A stretch of 5,939 nucleotides of DNA, from the NCBI GenBank assembly GCA_964535015.1, contig CAZHRU010000128.1, positions 1 through 5,939 on the forward strand. Reading direction: 5' to 3'. The notes below the pieces were generated by a model. The model did not search any database. It saw nothing but the letters and a program-made list of their open reading frames with translations, and was not told the DNA's origin. Every line of letters starts with the position of its first letter. The stretch's first letter is position 1. The DNA comes from CAZDUS01 sp964535015. Lineage in GTDB: Bacteria; Verrucomicrobiota; Kiritimatiellia; CAIKKV01; CAITUY01. A program made the position numbers and the translations under genes. Shown piece by piece: positions 1 to 5,057 of the stretch.

Positions 1-745
1 CCTTGGCCAGATGGTTCGTGAACTGTTCCATGGCGGCCCAGTTCAGGGATTCCAGAACGACGCCGTTCGCGTAGGCGCCGTCGCCGGCGAAGCAGCAGAC
101 CACATCGCCCGATTTGAGGTAGCGGGTGGCCATGGCGGCGCCGGTGGCGATGGGGACGCCGCCGCCGACGATGGCGTTGGCGCCGAGGTGGCCGACGGTG
201 AAGTCGGCGATGTGCATGCCGCCGCCGCGCCCGCGGCAATAACCGTCCTCCTTGCCGAACAGTTCGGCGGCGGTGCGGTAGACATGGTCCTCAAGGGCCG
301 CCTCCAGTAGGTCCTTGCGGGTGGTGGCGGTGCAGTCGGGGATACGGGTGCAGAGTTGTTCCGTTTTCATGGCGCGGATGGCCACGCAACCCTTGGCGAT
401 ACTGTCGCCGTGGCCGCGGTGGGTGGAGGTGATGTAGTCGGTGGCGGCGATGCCGACGCACCCGCCGACCGAGGCGGCTTCCTGGCCGATCGAGACATGG
501 GTCGGGCCGCGGTAATCGAACCCGGCGCAGGCTTCATAGGCGCCGGACCGGATCTTGACGATCATTTCCTCGAATTCGCGGACGATCAGCATGTCCTCAA
601 GGATGTCGATGGCCTGTTGTTTGGTGATGTTCCCGGCTTTCAGTTCGGTGGCCAGGGTTCCCTTGTACTGGTAGGCGGGAATGGTGCCGCAGTTGATCTT
701 GCGGGGGGTGAAGACCGGTCGTATGTCGTTCAGATAGTTAGGCAT
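1..745 (-). CDS. Thiamine-diphosphate-dependent dehydrogenase E1 component, alpha-type N-terminal part (partial)
   Basis: The first 248 codons are visible and the gene continues beyond base 1. It resembles the alpha part of E1 of pyruvate, branched-chain 2-oxoacid or acetoin dehydrogenases, which decarboxylate a 2-oxoacid (or cleave acetoin) with thiamine diphosphate and pass the acyl group to a lipoyl E2. Visible signatures are THVSIGQEA (82-90), the STHRGHG segment (107-113) matching the conserved YRDHG region, GRGGGMHIAD (172-181), and GDGAYANG (221-228), which begins the ThDP/Mg motif; its distal Asn-Asn lies outside the window. Two oddities are a roughly 45-residue lead before the usual start of the fold and about 30 extra residues between HRGHG and GRGGGMH. 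I recall such proteins as alpha-beta fusions of about 800 residues, but fusion cannot be seen here. The ATG at 745 has AAGGA 5 nt upstream (751-755). It follows the DeoR gene by 40 bp, so the two are probably co-transcribed. The exact substrate is not assignable. Confidence 0.9.
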   Translation of the reverse strand, partial: MPNYLNDIRPVFTPRKINCGTIPAYQYKGTLATELKAGNITKQQAIDILEDMLIVREFEEMIVKIRSGAYEACAGFDYRGPTHVSIGQEAASVGGCVGIAATDYITSTHRGHGDSIAKGCVAIRAMKTEQLCTRIPDCTATTRKDLLEAALEDHVYRTAAELFGKEDGYCRGRGGGMHIADFTVGHLGANAIVGGGVPIATGAAMATRYLKSGDVVCCFAGDGAYANGVVLESLNWAAMEQFTNHLAK

Positions 746-785
746 GGTTTTCCTTTTCTTCTTCTTTATGGGTTAAGGGTTGATG

Positions 786-1589
786 TCAGACAGTAAGTAC
801 CTTGATGCCGCGTTTGCGCAATGCCCGGACGGAGGGTTCCGGCGACCGTTTATCGGTAATCAGGGTGTTGATGGTGGAGAGGTCGGCAAAGCGGGCGAAG
901 GACGTCTTGCCGATTTTGGATCCATCGGCAAGCAGGATGACTTCGCCGGCATTCCGCATGATGAGTTCCTTGGTGAAGGCTTCCCGCGGGTCGGTGGTGG
1001 TCAATCCGGATTTGGAATCGAGGCCGATGGTGCCCATGAAGGCGCGGTCCACATGGATCTGGCCGATGGTGAAGCGGGTCAAGGGGCCGACGAAGGTCTG
1101 GCTCAGGCGCCGGAGTTCGCCGCCGACGAGGATGAGGGCGGGGCCTCCGCCGGCGAGTTCCGCGGCGACGCGGAGCGAATTGGTGACGACGGTGATATCC
1201 GACCGTTCATGCAGGAGCGCGGCCAGGGCGAGCACGGTGCTGCCACCGTCGAGAAAGATCGAATCCTTGGGCCGGATGAGGGTTAGCGCCATTTCGGCGA
1301 TCCGTCGTTTTTCAGGGGCGGCGATGGAGGTCTTGTCGTCGAACAGGGGTTCTTCCAGTCGCGTTTCGCTGGCGACGGCGCCGCCGTGGACACGGCGAAG
1401 GTCGCCGCGGGACTCCAGGGTGGCAAGGTCACGACGGATGGTGGCGACCGAGACGGCGAGTTCGGCGGTCAGTTCATCCACCCGTACGATCCGGCGGTCC
1501 TTGACGAGTCGGCGCAGGTTTTCAAGCCTGCCGGCGGCCAGCCCCTTGTCGTCCGAGGTGACGCCATCTGATGTAGAATGAGCGAACAT
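786..1589 (-). CDS. DeoR-family transcriptional repressor
   Basis: This is a full-length DeoR/GlpR-type regulator of 267 residues from the ATG at 1589. The N-terminal winged helix-turn-helix (about residues 22-74) contains VDELTAELAVSVATIRRDL followed by LESRGDLRRVHGGAV, the classic DeoR signature. The C-terminal sugar-phosphate-sensing domain shows the family blocks FLDGGSTVLALA, TNSLRVAAEL, LVGGELRRLSQTFVGP and DRAFMGTIGLD, then LLADGSKIGKTSF. DeoR members normally repress a neighbouring catabolic operon and are released by a phosphorylated sugar or related intermediate. A TTG at 1601 is in frame and would add four residues. I prefer the ATG because GGA (1597-1599) sits 7 nt upstream of it, while the TTG has no visible ribosome site. 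The E1 dehydrogenase gene follows after 40 bp on the same strand and is the likely target. A perfect inverted repeat covers the start codon, which suggests autoregulation. The effector is unknown. Confidence 0.95.
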   Translation of the reverse strand: MFAHSTSDGVTSDDKGLAAGRLENLRRLVKDRRIVRVDELTAELAVSVATIRRDLATLESRGDLRRVHGGAVASETRLEEPLFDDKTSIAAPEKRRIAEMALTLIRPKDSIFLDGGSTVLALAALLHERSDITVVTNSLRVAAELAGGGPALILVGGELRRLSQTFVGPLTRFTIGQIHVDRAFMGTIGLDSKSGLTTTDPREAFTKELIMRNAGEVILLADGSKIGKTSFARFADLSTINTLITDKRSPEPSVRALRKRGIKVLTV

Positions 1590-1605
1590 GATTGAATCCA
1601 ATCAT
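1588..1605. promoter_or_regulatory. Perfect inverted repeat over the DeoR start codon (candidate operator)
   Basis: ATGATTG-AATC-CAATCAT is a perfect 7-bp inverted repeat with a 4-bp centre. It includes two bases of the DeoR start codon and its GGA ribosome site. If the proposed promoter (1615-1643) is right, the repeat lies just after the transcription start, a usual position for an autorepressor operator. As RNA the same bases could form a hairpin over the ribosome site. Binding by the DeoR protein is inferred. Confidence 0.5.
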
Positions 1606-1614
1606 AAACGATCA

Positions 1615-1643
1615 AATAGCGCAAGCGGTAATTCTGGAGTCAA
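1615..1643 (-). promoter_or_regulatory. Candidate sigma70-like promoter for the DeoR-E1 operon
   Basis: On the minus strand TTGACT (1638-1643, five of six consensus bases) is followed after 17 bp by GCTATT (1615-1620, three of six). The -10 is weak and the assignment is tentative. It would place the transcription start near 1608, immediately before the inverted repeat at 1588-1605. Confidence 0.35.
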
Positions 1644-1726
1644 GGTTCTTTCCAAATTGTCGTCTCTGGCACAGCCCGACCATTGGCCCATCTTCGATAG
1701 TGACAGATGATTTCAGGTCGAACGCT

Positions 1727-1769
1727 CACAATCTGGCAGAGGAGCGGAGCGACGATAGCCAGAATTGTG
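1727..1769. repeat. Imperfect inverted repeat between the ParE-like toxin and the DeoR promoter
   Basis: CACAATCTGGC (1727-1737) pairs with GCCAGAATTGTG (1758-1769) along 11 bp with one bulged base, around a 20-nt loop. It lies 16 bp after the stop codon of the RelE/ParE-like toxin gene. It has no following T-run on either strand, so it is not a standard intrinsic terminator. It could protect the 3' end of the TA transcript or be a small repeat element. The rest of 1644-1784 shows no gene I can support. Confidence 0.4.
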
Positions 1770-1784
1770 TGGTTGGCACCATGA

Positions 1785-2096
1785 TTATCCTTTTGCCCGT
1801 TCATCCAGGAGAAAGCGATCGAACTGCTGTTCTTCACGCATCGCGTGAACAACGTAAACAGTTCCTCCGTCAAATCGGTAGAAGATCCGGCAAGGTGATA
1901 CCACAATCTCGCGATAGGGCGTTCCTGGCAATTCCTCTGGCTTCTTCCCGGAGTGAGGAAATCGTTCAAGTCGGCCGACGTTTTCAATTACCTTTTGGAC
2001 CAAGCGGCTTGCCGCCATCGGATTATCCATCGCGATGTAGCCCGCAAGGGCGTCAAGGTCGTCCAAGGCAGGTTCACTCCAGATCAGTTGAGCCAC
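1785..2096 (-). CDS. RelE/ParE-superfamily toxin of a type II toxin-antitoxin module
   Basis: This 103-residue protein has the length and pattern of ParE/RelE toxins: an N-terminal W-S-E-P-A-L-D-D-L strand-helix start (6-14), helix text AGYIAMDNPMAASRLVQKV (18-36), RLERFPHSG (42-50), then the basic beta-sheet with YREIVV (61-66), RIFYRF (70-75) and VYVVHAMRE (80-88). ParE members poison DNA gyrase and RelE members cleave mRNA on the ribosome. The sequence looks more ParE-like, but the target cannot be decided from it. The start is GTG at 2096 with GGAG about 9 nt upstream, inside the end of the antitoxin gene. The 13-bp overlap with that gene gives the usual antitoxin-first translational coupling. 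No truncation or frameshift is visible. Confidence 0.88.
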   Translation of the reverse strand: MAQLIWSEPALDDLDALAGYIAMDNPMAASRLVQKVIENVGRLERFPHSGKKPEELPGTPYREIVVSPCRIFYRFDGGTVYVVHAMREEQQFDRFLLDERAKG

Positions 2097-2341
2097 TTTG
2101 AGAGTCTCCGCTTGGCGTCATCATGGGACACCGTGCGCTTCTCCAGGATCGCGCGTTCGCCGCGCGCGACACCCTCGAGGATCTTCATTCGGCTTTGCAT
2201 CATCTCAAACATTGACACATCAACGAGATACGCCGATGGAGCGCCGTGCTCTGTAATCAAAACAGGGGTACCCGAGGCATGCAAATCAGCAAGGATTCGG
2301 GTCGCTTGTCGTTTTAGCGTCGTCACAAGTTCTGTTTTCAT
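2084..2341 (-). CDS. Phd/YefM-family antitoxin partner of the RelE/ParE-like toxin
   Basis: This 85-residue antitoxin has an N-terminal DNA-binding Phd fold (about 1-48), recognisable by TTLKRQATRILADLHASG followed by PVLITEHGAPSAYLVD (26-41). The C-terminal tail includes LEGVARGERAILEKRTVS (55-72) and ends DDAKRRLSKWLN; such tails wrap around and neutralise the toxin. It overlaps the downstream toxin start by 13 bp. The ATG at 2341 has no Shine-Dalgarno sequence. A TATAGT box ends only 8 nt before it, so the transcript may be nearly leaderless. Family members repress their own operon, and the direct repeats at 2345-2362 are the likely binding site. Confidence 0.88.
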   Translation of the reverse strand: MKTELVTTLKRQATRILADLHASGTPVLITEHGAPSAYLVDVSMFEMMQSRMKILEGVARGERAILEKRTVSHDDAKRRLSKWLN

Positions 2342-2344
2342 GAT

Positions 2345-2362
2345 GTGATACTATAGTGATAC
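2345..2362. promoter_or_regulatory. Direct-repeat operator and -10 region of the first TA module
   Basis: GTGATAC occurs twice, at 2345-2351 and 2356-2362, separated by TATA. The 11-bp period puts both copies on the same face of the helix. The centre ACTATAGT (2350-2357) is itself palindromic and contains, on the minus strand, the -10-like TATAGT (2350-2355). An upstream CATAAT (2363-2368) is an alternative -10. No good -35 at normal spacing is visible for either. The overlap of repeats and -10 fits autorepression by the Phd-like antitoxin, which is inferred. The rest of 2363-2473, up to the end of the PIN gene, shows nothing else I can support. Confidence 0.45.
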
Positions 2363-2473
2363 ATTATGTTGCGCAAGATCGTTATCAATCCTGGTATGCC
2401 ATCCTGCTATGCCAACATTGGTTTTGAGTCGCGCCTGAGGAGCCGCGCCGCGCTTGGAGGGCTGGTTGGCTGC

Positions 2474-2887
2474 TTATATCTGTTTAGTTTTCATTCCGGC
2501 TCGCTTTGCCGCCAGGAGTTGCTGCTTGTCTGACGAGGCAAACAGTTCCGCCCCCCATTCAAGCGCACAAGCCACATGCAGGGCATCCATTGCCCGGATG
2601 GGGCTTGTCTCAAGGATCATGATTGCCGTCCCGATCACCGTTGGAGTGAGGAAGATGATGTCCGCGTCGCGGACATCATCAAGCAATCGCTTTTTAGCCA
2701 CATTATACTGACCTTGTGTCAATGTGTGTTCGCGGCGGCGGCGGTTCAGTGCGGAAACAATCTCGGGCACACAGATCACGCTCAAGCCTAATTCCGAAGC
2801 CTGTGCACAAATGGACTCAACTCCATCGCTCCCGCTTTCTTCGATAAAGCGTTTCGCAAAAGCGGAGGAATCAAGATACGCTTTCAT
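2474..2887 (-). CDS. vapC: PIN-domain ribonuclease toxin (VapC type)
   Basis: This 137-residue PIN-domain protein is of normal VapC length. The four acidic residues expected to bind the catalytic metal are in place: D6 in YLDSSAFAKRF, E42 in VPEIVSAL, D101 in AMDALHVACAL and D120 in ASSDKQQL. VapC toxins are endoribonucleases that usually cleave tRNA or rRNA; the target here is unknown. The ATG at 2887 lies inside the 3' end of the antitoxin gene (17-bp overlap), so translation is coupled. The preserved active site and intact frame suggest a working enzyme. The partner antitoxin is Phd-like rather than an AbrB- or ribbon-helix-helix-type VapB, a combination common in PIN modules. Confidence 0.92.
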   Translation of the reverse strand: MKAYLDSSAFAKRFIEESGSDGVESICAQASELGLSVICVPEIVSALNRRRREHTLTQGQYNVAKKRLLDDVRDADIIFLTPTVIGTAIMILETSPIRAMDALHVACALEWGAELFASSDKQQLLAAKRAGMKTKQI

Positions 2888-3110
2888 GATCGCGCTCCGC
2901 CAGAATGGTTGCAGAGAGGCTCATTCCTTTTGTCGAGAGGCGCAACGCTGGCCTTTTCCATGAGGATTGTTCCTTGTTTTGACTCACAATGGGTGTCACC
3001 TCTGCAATAGGGCGACCATGTCTGAGCACCAGCAATGTTTCGCCATGTTCCACCCGGCTCAGCATTCCTGATGCATGGCTTCTGAATTCGGTTAAAGTCA
3101 CGGTCGTCAT
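2871..3110 (-). CDS. Phd-like antitoxin partner of the PIN-domain toxin
   Basis: From the ATG at 3110 this is a 79-residue protein. The N-terminal MTTVTLTEFRSHASGMLSRV followed by EHGETLLVLRHGRPIAEVTP (to residue 40) is a clear Phd/YefM fold that dimerises and binds DNA. The C-terminal tail WKRPALRLSTKGMSLSATIL (51-70) is typical of antitoxins paired with PIN toxins and should occupy the toxin active site. An in-frame TTG at 3116 would add two residues. The ATG is preferred because GGAG (3118-3121) lies 7 nt upstream of it. The gene overlaps vapC by 17 bp. It is likely autoregulated through the palindrome at 3137-3152. Confidence 0.9.
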   Translation of the reverse strand: MTTVTLTEFRSHASGMLSRVEHGETLLVLRHGRPIAEVTPIVSQNKEQSSWKRPALRLSTKGMSLSATILAERDHESVS

Positions 3111-3133
3111 CGTCAATCTCCAATATGTGCATA

Positions 3134-3162
3134 AGCGTACAGTATTCTGTACATATCGTCAA
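3134..3162 (-). promoter_or_regulatory. Promoter with embedded operator palindrome, second TA module
   Basis: On the minus strand TTGACG (3157-3162, five of six consensus bases) is followed after 17 bp by TACGCT (3134-3139, a weak -10). Between and partly over them lies GTACAG-TATT-CTGTAC (3137-3152), a perfect 6-bp inverted repeat with a 4-bp centre. A palindrome set in the spacer of a promoter is the standard place for an antitoxin or toxin-antitoxin complex to repress its operon. Binding is inferred. Confidence 0.5.
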
Positions 3163-3207
3163 TTCATCTGTAATGGCCAACGTCGGCGCTTTGGTTGAGG
3201 CGCGTCA

Positions 3208-3253
3208 GTGCCGGTACCGGCACCCATCTGAGCCTGTCGCGGCGCGTAGCGCC
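3208..3253. repeat. REP-like palindromic cluster
   Basis: GTGCCGGTACCGGCAC (3208-3223) is a perfect 16-bp palindrome. Seventeen bases later GGCGC-GTA-GCGCC (3241-3253) forms a 5-bp GC stem with a 3-nt loop. On the minus strand the second part reads within GTGGGAGGGGCGC...CGCGACAGG, like the core of many intergenic REP elements. No T-run follows, so these are not intrinsic terminators. The remainder of 3163-3353 shows no gene I can support. A repeat family would need other genomic copies, which one window cannot show. Confidence 0.5.
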
Positions 3254-3353
3254 CCTCCCACATTGAATCAATTCCCATCCATCATCCCTTTAGTTTCATT
3301 CCCCACCGTATATTGAGGGGGCCAGTTCATTTTCACGGGAAGAGGCCGAAGTT

Positions 3354-3731
3354 TCACTCGGGCCATGGATAGGACTGCAACTGGTCCAACGACTCCGCAC
3401 CGGCCAGGGGATGGTGCATTCGCCAGAGATGGAAGACCCCCTCGTGTCCCCCTTCCATGGCGACTCCATAATCATTGAAGTTCGTCTTTTCGTTCAAGGG
3501 TTCCGTAAAGAAGGTTCTCCAGTCAGGTTCTGCCCGAAGTATCCGCTTTGGTTTTGGCATCCCGATCCGGGCGAATCCCTTAACATATCCGAAATGGTCG
3601 GCCGGAGAGACGCCCTTGCCGATGGCCGCTTCCATCTTCGCTTGCAGGGCCGGGCACAGGCCAAGTTCCACAGGGGCAAACTCATACCCCTGGCGGCGGT
3701 ACAGCGACAACAGATTTTCGCGTGGCGTCAT
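3354..3731 (-). pseudogene. Truncated uroporphyrinogen decarboxylase-like (UroD/MtaA family) gene
   Basis: The 125 codons match the N-terminal third of UroD-family proteins of the MtaA/methyltransferase type: MTPRENLLSLYRRQGYEFAP, then PADHFGYVKGFARIG, DWRTFFTEPLNEKTNFNDYG and a final LDQLQSYPWPE. The PWP segment normally lies about one third into a protein of roughly 340-400 residues, and here a stop follows directly. No other frame between 3117 and 3353 continues the family pattern, so the catalytic barrel is missing. The start is intact: ATG at 3731 with GAAGGA about 7 nt upstream. Full-length relatives act on porphyrin or methylated corrinoid substrates, but this piece should have no such activity. 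It is divergent from the AraC gene and was probably its target. A short standalone protein is possible but less likely. Confidence 0.75.
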
Positions 3732-3826
3732 TGGTCATTCCTTCTGCATTTTGACAGGACGCTCCGTGTTGTTCATCCCGTACTATCCACGTCCAATGCT
3801 TCCTATCATGACATCACCCGGAAACA
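3732..3826. promoter_or_regulatory. Divergent control region between UroD remnant and AraC regulator
   Basis: This 95-bp gap between two oppositely directed genes should hold both promoters. A perfect TTGACA stands at 3751-3756 on the plus strand, but nothing resembling a -10 lies 16-18 bp downstream. TACTAT (3781-3786) and TATCAT (3804-3809) look like -10 boxes without a -35. Promoters lacking a good -35 are common at AraC-activated genes, but I cannot define a binding site. Confidence 0.35.
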
Positions 3827-4714
3827 ATGGGAATGGATGTCTTGGACAAAGACTTGTGCGTTATGGTATTGCTACCCGTTGTCATGGCCATCCCGAAGAA
3901 GCAGATTATTTTCCGCAATGCGGCCCATTCCCCGCTGGGACGCGTGACGTTGGCCGGGTACATCCGGAACAGCCAAGGGGTCAGGGCGCCCCGTATTCTT
4001 GGCCAGTATGCGCTGGTCTACCTGCTTGACGGCAGTGGACGTTATTGCGATGCGAATGGGGTCGACCAGCCGGTTTCACCCGGTGATCTGATCGTGGTGT
4101 TTCCGGACTTACCGCACCAGTACGGGCCCGGTGCCGGCGAGCATTGGACAGAGTTTTTCCTCTGTTTTGGTGGACCGGTGTTTGACCTTTGGCGGCAGGT
4201 CGGGCTCTTGAACGAGAAACTGCCGGTGCTGCATCTTGCGCCGGTTCATGAATGGCTCCAGCGGTTCGAGTCCATTCTGGGGCACGCCCGGCGGGAAGGG
4301 TTTGTGCCTCCGGTCATCGAGGTCTGCCGTTTGCAGCAACTGCTGGCCGACGTTCTGCTTGGGATGAGGAACAAGAAGGAACATCCCAACGATCTTGACT
4401 GGGTGTCGCGCGCCTGCGCCCTATTGGAGGCGGAGCGGGGAAGCCGCATTGATCTTGGCGATCTTGCGCGCACACTGGGGATGGGGTACGAGTCGTTCAG
4501 GAAGCGGTTCACCCGTCTAGTGGGCCAGCCGCCCGCCCGTTACCGGATCGCCCGCCTGATTGATCAAGCCTGCGAGATGATGCAGCAGGAAAATCGTACC
4601 TCGGACAAGGAAATTGCCGAGGTCCTTGGGTTCTGTGACGAGTTTCATTTTTCGCGCCGGTTCAAGCAGATCGTTGGAGAATCCCCGCGCCAGTTCCGGC
4701 GCCGCATTGCATGA
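3827..4714 (+). CDS. AraC-family transcriptional regulator
   Basis: The longest form is 295 residues. The N-terminal cupin-like sensor domain (about 24-125) includes YALVYLLDGSGRYCDANG, SPGDLIVVFPDLPHQYGP and HWTEFFLCFGG; the SPGDL-hydrophobic-PHxY pattern is typical of AraC ligand-binding domains. The C-terminal double helix-turn-helix (about 195-293) includes IDLGDLARTLGMGYESFRKR and, after a linker, IAEVLGFCDEFHFSRRFKQ with GESPRQFRR, matching the family signature. Such proteins usually activate a neighbouring sugar or methyl-compound gene set. The start is uncertain: the ATG at 3827 has only GGA 4 nt upstream, and in-frame ATGs at 3833, 3863 and 3884 have none convincing. Starting at 3884 (MAIPKKQIIF) would remove a hydrophobic stretch unusual for this family and widen the divergent gap to 152 bp. 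The neighbouring UroD-like gene is broken, so the regulator may be an orphan or act elsewhere. Confidence 0.93.
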   Translation: MGMDVLDKDLCVMVLLPVVMAIPKKQIIFRNAAHSPLGRVTLAGYIRNSQGVRAPRILGQYALVYLLDGSGRYCDANGVDQPVSPGDLIVVFPDLPHQYGPGAGEHWTEFFLCFGGPVFDLWRQVGLLNEKLPVLHLAPVHEWLQRFESILGHARREGFVPPVIEVCRLQQLLADVLLGMRNKKEHPNDLDWVSRACALLEAERGSRIDLGDLARTLGMGYESFRKRFTRLVGQPPARYRIARLIDQACEMMQQENRTSDKEIAEVLGFCDEFHFSRRFKQIVGESPRQFRRRIA

Positions 4715-4802
4715 CGGGTCCCAAGGGAGAGGGGGGGAGTGAGGGGGGTAATGCGTAGATTTGTCGTGGGTGTTCAACGTTTGCCTCCACCGGGGCGAGC
4801 CC

Positions 4803-5054
4803 GGTGGGCGGCTGATGTCACCTGGTGGGCGGCTGATGTCATCTGGTGGGCGGCTGATGTCACCCGGTGGGCGGCTGATGTCACCTGGTGGGCGGCTGAT
4901 GTCATCTGGTGGGCGGCTGATGTCATCTGGTGGGCGGCTGATGTCACCTGGTGGGCGGTTGATGTCACCTGGTGGGCGGTTGATGTCATCTGGTGGGCGG
5001 CTGATGTCATCTGGTGGGTGGCTGATGTCACCTGGTGGGCGGCTGATGTCATGT
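4803..5054. repeat. Minisatellite: twelve tandem 21-bp units
   Basis: Twelve contiguous 21-bp units fill these 252 bases exactly. Each reads GGTGGGCGG-CTGATGTCA-YCT. Differences between copies are few and mostly C/T changes: position 19 (six C, six T), position 10 (T in units 8 and 9), position 7 (T in unit 11) and position 21 (C in unit 3). The last unit ends TGT instead of TCT. There are no spacers, so it is not a CRISPR array. The unit is two helical turns long and G-rich on the plus strand, with GG/GGG runs that could stack. Because 21 is a multiple of three, frames stay open on both strands, but every C/T change alters the amino acid in each open frame. I therefore see no sign of protein selection. 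The array fills most of the 343-bp gap (4715-5057) between the convergent araC and membrane-protein genes; the 88 bp before it (4715-4802) are very G-rich with nothing else clear. Confidence 0.95.
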
Positions 5055-5057
5055 CGA

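Noticed and set aside
11..796. Plus-strand open frames opposite the E1 gene
   Set aside because: They are Gly/Ala/Asp-rich antisense shadows. The minus strand carries recognisable E1 motifs over the whole stretch.
802..1581. Long open frame (259 codons) on the plus strand opposite the DeoR gene
   Set aside because: Its product is a low-complexity Arg/Ser-rich sequence with no family features. The minus strand encodes an unmistakable DeoR protein, so this is an antisense shadow in G+C-rich DNA.
1640..1987. Minus-strand 115-codon frame overlapping the ParE-like toxin and the gap after it
   Set aside because: Most of it lies out of frame within the toxin gene, and the part in the gap has no recognisable family pattern or ribosome site. 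A decayed gene fragment cannot be excluded but is unsupported.
1785..3162. Integron cassettes carrying the TA modules
   Set aside because: I looked for GTTRRRY/RYYYAAC core sites in the gaps beside the modules and found no convincing attC pair. No integrase is in the window.
3241..3253. Intrinsic terminator
   Set aside because: The GC hairpin has no T-run on either strand.
3411..4029. Plus-strand open frames across the UroD remnant and into the AraC gene
   Set aside because: Composition is irregular, and they run antisense to a recognisable UroD start and out of frame with AraC.
4715..4802. Terminator after the AraC gene
   Set aside because: The stretch is G-rich with no stable stem plus T-run that I can see.
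4803..5054. CRISPR array
   Set aside because: The units abut without unique spacers, are only 21 bp, and no cas gene is present.
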